NCBI GenBank assembly: GCA_021208885.1
Contig: JAJOJF010000017.1
Coordinates: 1-64,000 of the forward strand
Length of the DNA stretch: 64,000 nt
Source: Burkholderiaceae bacterium
GTDB taxonomy: Bacteria; Pseudomonadota; Gammaproteobacteria; Burkholderiales; Burkholderiaceae_B
Direction of reading: 5' to 3'
Shown here: positions 57,129 to 64,000 of the stretch, piece by piece
Numbering within the stretch: position 1 is the stretch's first letter
Layout of the letters: each line of letters opens with the position of its first letter
Program-made: the position numbers and the translations under genes
The notes under the pieces: generated by a model
What the model was told of the DNA's origin: nothing
Seen by the model: only the letters and a program-made list of their open reading frames with translations
Databases searched by the model: none

Positions 57129-58123
57129 TGGGTAGCCAAGCTAGTCTGGCGATTACCATGGGTGACCCAGCGGGGATTGGCCCAGAGATCATCGCTAAAC
57201 TCTTTGACCGCCACGCACCGGCTGATTGTGTTGTTTATGGCGACACCAATACGCTTAAAACAACCGTCAAAACGCTCGGTCTGCGTCTGCCCGTTCAAGC
57301 ACTGAGCTCGCCAAGCGACACCATCGATGCTGGCACCCTGCCCGTTTATCAAGCCTGTGATCCGGTACCAACGGGCCTGTCACTTGGTCAAGTCAGTGCA
57401 ACCGCCGGCAAAGCTGCCTATCAGTGCGTTGAACGCGGCATTACCGACGCCATTGGTGGCACAATCAAAGGCATCGTCACGGCTCCGCTAAACAAGCAGG
57501 CGATTCACATCGCAGGCTTTGACTTCCCCGGGCATACAGAAATCCTGGCGCACCGCTGCGGTGACATACCGGTAGCCATGATGCTGGCCAACGACGTTAT
57601 TCGCGTGGTGCTTGTAACCATACATCTTCCACTGGCCGAAGTGTCACAGACGCTTTCGATTGACCTAGAAGTCCAAGCCATGCGCCTCGCTCACCAAGCA
57701 TGCCAACAGCTTGGCATTTCAACGCCCAGAGTCGCCGTAGCTGGCTTGAATCCTCATGCTGGCGAGGCTGGTAAATTCGGGGACGAGGAGATGCGCATTA
57801 TTGCGCCGGCAATAGCGCGAGCTCGTGGCATGGGCATTGATGCATCGGGCCCCTGGCCGGGTGACACAATATTTAGCAGAGCTCGGCAAGGCGAATTTGA
57901 TGTGGTCGTTGCCCAATACCATGACCAAGGTCTAATCCCCGTGAAATATCTAGGGCTAGATCAGGGTGTGAACGTCACAATCGGACTGCCGTTCGTACGC
58001 ACTAGCGTAGACCATGGCACAGCATTCGACATTGCCGGTAAAGGAATGGCAAGCGAATCGTCCCTGGCGCAAGCCGTTCAGATGGCGCGGATCCTGGTCG
58101 CTAACAAAAAAAAACAGAACTAG
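57128..58123 (+). CDS. pdxA: 4-hydroxythreonine-4-phosphate dehydrogenase
   Basis: A 331-residue PdxA. Start LAITMGDPAGIGPEIIAKLF, metal His sites FPGHTEILAHRCG and VVAQYHDQGLIPVKYLG, and GVNVTIGLPFVRTSVDHGTA near the end. It acts in pyridoxal phosphate synthesis. GTG 57128 overlaps the PhoH stop (TAGTG). Its stop overlaps the convergent dnaB stop by 4 bases. The ksgA gene often found next is absent. Confidence 0.94.
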   Translation: MGSQASLAITMGDPAGIGPEIIAKLFDRHAPADCVVYGDTNTLKTTVKTLGLRLPVQALSSPSDTIDAGTLPVYQACDPVPTGLSLGQVSATAGKAAYQCVERGITDAIGGTIKGIVTAPLNKQAIHIAGFDFPGHTEILAHRCGDIPVAMMLANDVIRVVLVTIHLPLAEVSQTLSIDLEVQAMRLAHQACQQLGISTPRVAVAGLNPHAGEAGKFGDEEMRIIAPAIARARGMGIDASGPWPGDTIFSRARQGEFDVVVAQYHDQGLIPVKYLGLDQGVNVTIGLPFVRTSVDHGTAFDIAGKGMASESSLAQAVQMARILVANKKKQN

Positions 58124-59496
58124 TAGCTGCCACCGCCACCCGTAAAGTTCAGGAACTTGGTGCTCTCGCCCTGAAATGTCAATCTGACTGTACCGATTGG
58201 TCCGTTGCGTTGCTTGCCAATAATGATTTCTGCCGTTCCCTTATCTGGCGAATCCGGGTTATAGACCTCATCCCGATAGATAAACAAAATCAAATCAGCG
58301 TCCTGCTCAATCGCACCTGACTCACGCAAATCGCTCATTACTGGTCGTTTGTTGGGACGCTGCTCCAGCGAGCGATTGAGCTGAGATAAACAAACCACCG
58401 GACATTCGAGCTCCTTGGCAAGCGATTTCAGTGCTCGGCTTATTTCCGAGATCTCAGTCGCGCGGTTTTCTCCGCCACCCGATGAGGACATCAACTGGAT
58501 GTAGTCAATGACAATCAAGCCAAGGCGACTACACTGACGCGCCAGGCGCCTGGCACGTGCCCTTAGATCGACCGCGGTCAAGCCCGGCGTCTCATCAATA
58601 TAAACTTGGGCATTCTGCATGCGTTGCACCGCGTGCGTGACTCTAGGCCAATCGTCAGTCAAGAGTTTGCCTGTGCGCATGCGGTGCTGATCGAGCATCC
58701 CCACTGAGCCAAGCATCCGCATGGCCAACTGTACTGCGCCCATTTCCATCGAAAACACCGCTACCGGCAATCCTTGCTCAATGGCCACATGCTCGGCAAT
58801 GTTCATGGAAAAGGATGTCTTACCCATGGAAGGTCGCCCTGCGACGATGACCAGGTCACCAGGCTGCAGACCGGAAGTCATGCGGTCAAGGTCAATAAAC
58901 CCTGTTGGGATGCCCGTGACATCTGAGTCGCCCTCACGATGATACAGCTCATCAATTCGCTCCACTACCTGTGCCAACAGTGGCTGAATTTCATGGAAGC
59001 CTTGCGAGCTTCTGGCACCTTCCTGAGCAATTTTGAAGACCCTGGACTCCGCTTCATCAAGAAGTTGCCGCGCTTCCTTTCCCTGGGGGTTCAATGCCGC
59101 AGCGGCTATTTCGTCTGCCACTTCCACGAGCTTGCGCAGCATCGAACGCTCACGCACGATCTCTGCATAGCGCCGAATATTGGCCGCCGACGGGGTGTTA
59201 TGAGCCAAGGCGTTGAGATAAGCCAGCCCCCCAACTTCATCAGCCTTGCCGGCACTAGCCAATGACTCATTGACCGTGATGACATCGGCTGGCCGAGACA
59301 GATTGACGAGTCTGGAAATATGTTCCCAGATCAGGCGGTGGTCATGACGATAAAAATCATCCTTACCCAGTAGGTCCGTCAAACGTTCAAATGCTGCATT
59401 ATCCAGTAGCAAACCGCCAAGCACGGACTGCTCTGCCTCAATAGAGTGTGGAGGCACACGAAGATACTGCAGGTCAGGTTCGGGAGTTTGATTCAT
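58120..59496 (-). CDS. dnaB: Replicative DNA helicase DnaB
   Basis: A 458-residue helicase. The N-terminal DnaG-interaction domain (RVPPHSIEAEQSVLGGLLLD) is followed by the RecA-like core: Walker A AGRPSMGKTSFSMNI, LGLIVIDYIQLMSS, ECPVVCLSQLNRSLEQRPNK and LRESGAIEQDADLI. It unwinds DNA at the replication fork. No intein is present. It lies downstream of rplI after a terminator. Confidence 0.96.
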   Translation of the reverse strand: MNQTPEPDLQYLRVPPHSIEAEQSVLGGLLLDNAAFERLTDLLGKDDFYRHDHRLIWEHISRLVNLSRPADVITVNESLASAGKADEVGGLAYLNALAHNTPSAANIRRYAEIVRERSMLRKLVEVADEIAAAALNPQGKEARQLLDEAESRVFKIAQEGARSSQGFHEIQPLLAQVVERIDELYHREGDSDVTGIPTGFIDLDRMTSGLQPGDLVIVAGRPSMGKTSFSMNIAEHVAIEQGLPVAVFSMEMGAVQLAMRMLGSVGMLDQHRMRTGKLLTDDWPRVTHAVQRMQNAQVYIDETPGLTAVDLRARARRLARQCSRLGLIVIDYIQLMSSSGGGENRATEISEISRALKSLAKELECPVVCLSQLNRSLEQRPNKRPVMSDLRESGAIEQDADLILFIYRDEVYNPDSPDKGTAEIIIGKQRNGPIGTVRLTFQGESTKFLNFTGGGGSY

Positions 59497-59553
59497 AAGC
59501 CGATGATAATCTTCTTGAAGAAGAATGTGGGCGGGAGAAATTGACGCAGAGAC

Positions 59554-59585
59554 AAAAATGGCACGGGATTACCGTGCCATTTTTG
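59554..59585 (-). terminator. Terminator between rplI and dnaB
   Basis: A symmetric hairpin, AAAAATGGCACGG / CCGTGCCATTTTT with a GATTA-type loop, ends in T-runs on both strands. It lies 18 bases after the rplI stop and should end the rpsF-priB-rpsR-rplI operon, so dnaB probably needs its own promoter. Confidence 0.85.
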
Positions 59586-59602
59586 CCGAGGGCAGCTGTC
59601 CC

Positions 59603-60058
59603 TTAGACTAGCTCACCCTCAATTTTAATGACGACATCAGAGATTACGTCAGGATGCAGGGCAACCTTTACCGGGTGCTCACCAATGGCCTTGAGCGCTC
59701 CATCGGACAAACGGATTTGGCTCTTGGTAACACCTTCAAAGCCTTTTTCAACCAAGGCAGCGGCAATATCCATGTTCGTGACAGAACCAAACAGACGGCC
59801 ATCCACACCCGCTTTTTGCAACATGGTTAGAACCAGACCTTCCATGCGACTTGCCAACGCCTGCGCAGCGGCCAGACGTTCAGCCTGAACGCGCTCGAGT
59901 TCGGCACGACGTTGCTCAAACTCTTTGAGTGCGGCTTCCGTAGCACGTCGTGCTTTCTTTTGTGGAATCAAGTAGTTTCGAGCATAACCGTCGCGCACAC
60001 GAACAACGTCGCCAAGGTTGCCAACATTAACAATTTTTTCGAGCAGAATAACTTGCAT
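59603..60058 (-). CDS. rplI: 50S ribosomal protein L9
   Basis: A 151-residue L9. It begins [20 protein letters not shown], with [20 protein letters not shown] and the connecting helix, then a C-terminal domain ending [18 protein letters not shown]. It binds 23S rRNA domain V and limits frameshifting. It is 12 bases after rpsR. Confidence 0.97.
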   Translation of the reverse strand: MQVILLEKIVNVGNLGDVVRVRDGYARNYLIPQKKARRATEAALKEFEQRRAELERVQAERLAAAQALASRMEGLVLTMLQKAGVDGRLFGSVTNMDIAAALVEKGFEGVTKSQIRLSDGALKAIGEHPVKVALHPDVISDVVIKIEGELV

Positions 60059-60070
60059 GACAGCCCCCGA

Positions 60071-60341
60071 TTAATTATGGTTGTCAGTAAAAGGCAACAA
60101 AGCCAGGAAACGAGCACGCTTGATTGCGGTGTCGAGCTGACGCTGATAGTGAGCCTTAGTACCGGTTAAACGGGCGGGAATAATTTTGCCGTTTTCCTGA
60201 ATAAAGTCGCGCAACGTATCGAGATCCTTGTAATCGATCTGATCGATACCAGCAGCCGAGAAGCGGCAGAACTTGCGACGCTTAAAAAGCGGATTTTGCT
60301 GTGTGAACTTCTTTTTTTTCTTTACGACCTGCGAATGCCAT
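60071..60341 (-). CDS. rpsR: 30S ribosomal protein S18, reading frame broken by one base in an A8 run
   Basis: The natural start is ATG 60341, with AGAGG seven bases before it. It encodes [11 protein letters not shown] and then runs into a run of eight A (60312-60319 on the plus strand, T8), after which [16 protein letters not shown] and the rest are in another frame. Removing one A gives an 89-residue S18 of normal length. A GTG at 60349 opens the second frame (MSKWHSQVV) but has no ribosome site and no family match. S18 pairs with S6, encoded two genes upstream. It is probably a sequencing error or a slippage-corrected gene. Confidence 0.92.
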
Positions 60342-60358
60342 TTTGACACCTCTTACGA

Positions 60359-60658
60359 TTAAACGTTCGATGAAACACCTATCTGCTGAGCGTGCAACAC
60401 AAGCCTTGGCGAGTTTTGGCGAGCTGCTGCCAAAAAACCTTCAACATTGAGCACCTGCCCGAGGGTGACTGATTGCCACATCAGTGCTAGATCACCCATC
60501 GCCACAATCGGAATTTCAAATTTGATCAGTCTTGTTACACCTGCCTGATCCACCGTCTCACTGTGCAGCAACTTCAAATCCAGGACCGCAACAGCCGCTG
60601 GTGTATACCTTAGTGCTGACCGCTCGATGAGCTCACCTGTGATAACAACGTGGTTCAA
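60359..60658 (-). CDS. priB: Primosomal replication protein N (PriB)
   Basis: A 99-residue OB-fold protein. MNHVVITGELIERSALRYTP and AVLDLKLLHSETVDQAG, IKFEIPIVAMGDLALMWQSV are family stretches. PriB helps reload DnaB at stalled forks. It is placed between rpsF and rpsR as in most proteobacteria. Confidence 0.92.
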   Translation of the reverse strand: MNHVVITGELIERSALRYTPAAVAVLDLKLLHSETVDQAGVTRLIKFEIPIVAMGDLALMWQSVTLGQVLNVEGFLAAARQNSPRLVLHAQQIGVSSNV

Positions 60659-60679
60659 ACAAATGCCTGTGAGACCGAA

Positions 60680-61066
60680 TTAACTGGCTTGCTCAGCCGA
60701 TGCTGCTGGCTCAGACGGTTCAGCGGCTTTACGGGCCTCTTCGCGCTCAACTGATTTCATCATCACTGACGGGCCGGTTGGGGCAGCCGATGTCTTGATA
60801 ACGAGGTGGCGCAACACGGCATCGTTATAGCGAAATGAATGCTCAAGCTCTTCCAGCGTCGACTGGCCGCATTCGATGTTCATGCACACATAGTGTGCTT
60901 TGACCAACTTCTGGATGGGGTAAGCAAGCTGGCGACGGCCCCAGTCTTCAAGACGGTGAACCGCACCGCTATTGCTCGTGATCAACGTCTGATAACGTTC
61001 GATCATGGCAGGCACCTGTTCACTTTGATCAGGATGCACAATAAATACCACTTCATAATGGCGCAT
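60680..61066 (-). CDS. rpsF: 30S ribosomal protein S6
   Basis: A 128-residue S6: [51 protein letters not shown] and LRHLVIK. A 30-residue Glu/Ala/Ser-rich tail ([12 protein letters not shown]) follows; S6 is known to be glutamylated on the tail in some bacteria. It heads the rpsF-priB-rpsR-rplI series. A 209-base gap upstream (61067-61275) shows no gene. Confidence 0.97.
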   Translation of the reverse strand: MRHYEVVFIVHPDQSEQVPAMIERYQTLITSNSGAVHRLEDWGRRQLAYPIQKLVKAHYVCMNIECGQSTLEELEHSFRYNDAVLRHLVIKTSAAPTGPSVMMKSVEREEARKAAEPSEPAASAEQAS

Positions 61067-61275
61067 TCAAATACTCCTATGCCTTTGGTTACTGGCCAGT
61101 ATCGGCCAAAGTAGCCCGTCACGGCATGCCTGTTGTGCAGACTGACGTAATCGAGCAGGATATCCTTTTCGAGGAGCCTATTTCCAAGAAAAGCTCTCAA
61201 TTATGACATGTGGAATTGATATTGGCAATTGGCGGGTGCCCTGTCGGGCAATCAAGCGCAAAGGAAATCAAATAC

Positions 61276-63153
61276 TTAAGCAGCACTGACCGCAGCAAAC
61301 AGCTTTCCAAATCGCTTTTGCACGCTCTGCAAAATGCCTTGCTCATCCAAACCAACATTACTGCGCAGCAAGTTTTGATCACCATGATCAATAAACTCGT
61401 CAGGCAGCCCCAATTGCAGCACTGGCAAGCACACGCCGTTCGAATTCAACGTCTCCATGACGGCACTGCCTGCCCCGCCCATGACGCTGGCTTCCTCGAT
61501 TGTGACAAATCCGTCGTGTATTTTGGACAGCTCGAGCAACAAGGACTCGTCAATCGGCTTGACAAACCGCATATCCACAAGCGTCAGGTCAAGCTCGTCA
61601 GCTACCTTGGCCGCAGCCGGCAGCAAGGTCCCAAACACTAGCAACGCGAGACGTTTGCCCTGCCGGCGCACCACGGCTTTGCCAATTTCAACCGAAGACA
61701 GATCACTTGTCACCTTGGCCCCCACGCCACTGCCTCGCGGGTAACGCACAGCTGATGGACCCGCAAATTGAAAACAAGTGGTCAATAGCAGACGCGCTTC
61801 ATTCTCATCAGATGGGGTCGCGATCACCATATTCGGCACACACCGCAAATAGGCAATGTCGTAATTGCCAGCGTGTGTGGCACCATCTGCACCCACTAAC
61901 CCCGCACGATCTAGTGCAAAGGTGACATCAAGATTTTGCAGGGCAACATCATGGATTAGTTGATCATAGCCTCGTTGCAAAAAGGTCGAGTAAATCGCCA
62001 CAACTGGCTTTTGTCCTTCACAGGCAATACCCGCGGCAAATGTCACAGCATGTTGCTCGGCAATGCCGACATCAAAGTAACGTTGAGGGAAGCGTTTTTC
62101 GAACTCGACCAGACCACTACCTTCACGCATGGCCGGCGTAATGCCCACCAAACGCTCGTCGGCTTGGGCCATATCACACAACCACTGGCCAAACACTTGC
62201 GTAAAAGTCGTTTTGGAAGGCGATTTGGACGTTTGAATGCCAACCTCTGGATCAAATTTGCCAGGGCCATGGTAGAGCACCGGGTCAGCCTCGGCCAATT
62301 TATAACCCTGCCCCTTCTTGGTCACAACATGCAAAAACTGTAATCCACCGAGTTCTCGCAAGTTTTGCAGGGTAGGCAAAAGTGCGTTCAGGTCATGACC
62401 GTCAATCGGCCCTACATAGTTGAATCCGAACTCTTCAAATAACGTCGCTGGCATGATCATGCCCTTGGCATGCTCTTCGAATCTACGCGCAAGTTCTAGC
62501 ACGGGTGGCATGTGCTGAAGCACTGCCTTGCCCATGTTTTTAGCAGTGGCGTAAAACTGCCCTGACAACAATCTGGCGAGATATCGATTCAGGGCACCAA
62601 CAGGTGGTGAAATCGACATGTCATTGTCATTCAGAACCACGAGCAGGTTGACGTCAGGCGTCACGCCTGCATTATTCATCGCCTCAAAGGCCATGCCAGC
62701 AGACATTGCACCATCGCCGATAACCGCAATATGCTGTCGATTGATGCCAGCATTGCGCGAGGCCACCGCCATTCCCAAGGCAGCTGATATGGATGTCGAC
62801 GAATGAGCTGTACCAAATGCGTCATACGGTGACTCGCTGCGCTTGGGAAACCCAGATAAACCCCCATATTGGCGTAAACCAGACATTTCCTGGCGTCTGC
62901 CCGTCAAAATCTTGTGAGGGTATGATTGGTGACCGACGTCCCAAACGATCCGGTCGTCTGGTGTATTGAACACATAGTGCAGCGCAATCGTTAGCTCAAC
63001 AGTGCCAAGGTTAGATGACAGATGCCCACCTGTCTGCGAGACCGACTCAAGCACAAACTCACGCAACTCGCGCGCGAGCGGATCGAGCTGTTGACGCTCA
63101 AGCGCTCGCAGCTGCTCTGGTGAATCAATTGTTTGCAACAGTTCGTATGACAT
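61276..63153 (-). CDS. dxs: 1-deoxy-D-xylulose-5-phosphate synthase
   Basis: A 625-residue TPP-dependent transketolase-like enzyme. It has [20 protein letters not shown], the TPP motif [19 protein letters not shown], the catalytic-residue region [19 protein letters not shown], and RYPRGSG near the C-terminal third. It makes DXP from pyruvate and glyceraldehyde phosphate, the first MEP step. ATG 63153 has GAGGG well spaced; ATG 63159 is too close to it. It is 9 bases after ispA. Confidence 0.96.
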   Translation of the reverse strand: MSYELLQTIDSPEQLRALERQQLDPLARELREFVLESVSQTGGHLSSNLGTVELTIALHYVFNTPDDRIVWDVGHQSYPHKILTGRRQEMSGLRQYGGLSGFPKRSESPYDAFGTAHSSTSISAALGMAVASRNAGINRQHIAVIGDGAMSAGMAFEAMNNAGVTPDVNLLVVLNDNDMSISPPVGALNRYLARLLSGQFYATAKNMGKAVLQHMPPVLELARRFEEHAKGMIMPATLFEEFGFNYVGPIDGHDLNALLPTLQNLRELGGLQFLHVVTKKGQGYKLAEADPVLYHGPGKFDPEVGIQTSKSPSKTTFTQVFGQWLCDMAQADERLVGITPAMREGSGLVEFEKRFPQRYFDVGIAEQHAVTFAAGIACEGQKPVVAIYSTFLQRGYDQLIHDVALQNLDVTFALDRAGLVGADGATHAGNYDIAYLRCVPNMVIATPSDENEARLLLTTCFQFAGPSAVRYPRGSGVGAKVTSDLSSVEIGKAVVRRQGKRLALLVFGTLLPAAAKVADELDLTLVDMRFVKPIDESLLLELSKIHDGFVTIEEASVMGGAGSAVMETLNSNGVCLPVLQLGLPDEFIDHGDQNLLRSNVGLDEQGILQSVQKRFGKLFAAVSAA

Positions 63154-63162
63154 CCTCATCCC

Positions 63163-64000
63163 TCAGTAGGCACGCTGCACGATAAAATCAGCTAGCCCCC
63201 GTAAATAATCACCGCGCCGACCAAATATAACAATGGCATCACAAGCTTGTTGATACAACTCGCGCGCATATGCGGTTGCTCCATCAACGCCCATCAAGCT
63301 TACGTAAGTCGCTTTTTGAGCGGCTGCATCTTTACCAGCCGTTTTACCGAGCTGCTCCGACCCGACAGTCACGTCAAGGACATCATCGACCACCTGAAAT
63401 GCCAAACCGATGGCACGCGAGTACGACCTGAGGCTTTCGCGTTGCGCCGATCCGGCACCAACAATGATAGCCCCTAGCTGGGCACAAGCCGCCAATAGGC
63501 TGCCTGTCTTTTTTGCGTGCATTTGCGCTAGCGACACCTCATCGAGCACCTGACCCGTACTGAGCAAGTCAACTGCTTGGCCGCCAGCCATGCCTTGGCT
63601 ACCGATGGCATACGCCAGTGTGTGCACAGATTGCACCACTAACGCCGGTGAAATCGGCATCTCGCTTAGCCACTCAAACGCCAAAGGCTGCATGGCATCA
63701 CCAGCAAGCAGAGCCATGGCCTCGCCAAACTCGACATGTGTCGCTGGCTTGCCACGGCGCATCGAATCATCATCCATACAAGGCAGGTCATCATGGATGA
63801 GGGAGTATGCATGGACCAATTCCACCGCACATGCAGCCTGATCTAGCGCTCGCTGCAAGCTTGCGTCAGCTGTCCCAGCAAGACAGGCCGAACCCGCAGC
63901 GTAAACCATGCATGCACGAACCCGCTTGCCGGCGCCGACCGAGGCCCACCGCATGGCCGCGTGCAATTGAGCCGGCTCGACTTGTTCGACAGGCAGCATC
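63163..64000 (-). CDS. ispA: Farnesyl diphosphate synthase, N-terminus beyond the right edge
   Basis: A partial class I prenyl synthase; the visible 278 residues reach the window edge without a certain start. First Asp-rich motif is LIHDDLPCMDDDSMRRGKPA, second is FQVVDDVLDVTVGSEQLGKT, with GGQAVDLLSTGQ between. The residues before the first motif fit FPP synthases, which couple IPP and DMAPP. With dxs next to it, this gives the precursor supply for the hpnCDE squalene genes. The gene ends 9 bases before dxs. Confidence 0.92.
   Translation of the reverse strand, partial: MLPVEQVEPAQLHAAMRWASVGAGKRVRACMVYAAGSACLAGTADASLQRALDQAACAVELVHAYSLIHDDLPCMDDDSMRRGKPATHVEFGEAMALLAGDAMQPLAFEWLSEMPISPALVVQSVHTLAYAIGSQGMAGGQAVDLLSTGQVLDEVSLAQMHAKKTGSLLAACAQLGAIIVGAGSAQRESLRSYSRAIGLAFQVVDDVLDVTVGSEQLGKTAGKDAAAQKATYVSLMGVDGATAYARELYQQACDAIVIFGRRGDYLRGLADFIVQRAY

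Noticed and set aside
60341-60349. rpsR starting at GTG 60349
   Set aside because: It has no ribosome site and the resulting N-terminus is unlike S18; the ATG frame matches the family.
61067-61275. An S6:S18-binding leader upstream of rpsF
   Set aside because: GCCGTGACGGGC in the leader could form part of such a structure, but the diagnostic CCG motif and folding could not be confirmed by eye.

Overview
The window reads as a stretch of chromosome from a betaproteobacterium of the order Burkholderiales, most like the Alcaligenaceae. The evidence is gene order and protein character: rpmI-rplT-pheST-ihfA followed by a MerR-type gene, leuCDB-asd-fimV-truA-trpF, rpsF-priB-rpsR-rplI-dnaB, alaC-hom-thrC, an APH-fold homoserine kinase, DUF2069 next to YihY, and hpnCDE. 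Base composition is moderate (a little over half G+C by eye). No species is claimed. Most genes lie on the minus strand.

Layout. 1-5.6 kb is the most accessory part: a truncated TnpB fragment at the left edge, a thiolase/DUF35 pair, a cobalt-type nitrile hydratase operon headed by a D-threonine-aldolase-like PLP enzyme, and a divergent haloacid dehalogenase. 5.7-11.2 kb holds tRNA-Pro, the pheST-ihfA translation block with a putative Phe leader peptide, rplT-rpmI and ubiK. 11.4-13.2 kb is a sigma-54 type glnK-amtB unit. 13.2-19.2 kb is a thrS-infC-gshB-EIIA-ptsH-ptsI run that separates infC from rpmI. 19.3-32.6 kb carries a serine hydrolase, an SDR enzyme, tRNA-Val and a biosynthetic block (trpF, truA, FimV-like, asd, leuBDC, aroC), then DUF2069, YihY and a CBS protein. 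32.6-44.0 kb has dusA, thrB, a BPSS1780-type membrane protein, a DUF192 protein and a compact Tad/Flp pilus locus. 44.1-64 kb has dtd, a nucleotide-sugar dehydrogenase, arfB, hpnCDE (squalene), crcB, thrC-hom-alaC, bcp, a PIN-PhoH protein, pdxA, dnaB, the rplI/rpsR/priB/rpsF cluster, dxs and a partial ispA.

How the genes work together. asd, hom, thrB and thrC give most of the aspartate-to-threonine path. leuCDB and trpF/aroC are parts of leucine and aromatic synthesis. dxs makes the first MEP-pathway intermediate, ispA makes farnesyl diphosphate, and HpnCDE turn that into squalene, the hopanoid precursor. glnK-amtB senses and imports ammonium. The PTS proteins form a phosphorelay with no sugar permease beside them. 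The Tad genes would build a Flp-type pilus.

Points of note. Four genes, two of them essential (pheS, rpsR), each carry one single-base frame disruption; residual sequencing error is the simplest explanation, though the A8 in rpsR and T6 in the membrane protein could also be slippage sites. There is a candidate 8-codon Phe leader peptide plus terminator between rplT and pheS, an AUC start for infC, an unlisted 54-codon gene coupled by ATGA overlaps on both sides between cpaB and rcpA, and three evenly spaced CAATTCG motifs upstream of the pilin gene. I did not find a CRISPR array, prophage or complete insertion sequence. The strongest candidates for undescribed biology are the small unknown proteins of the Tad locus and the aldolase-nitrile hydratase operon.
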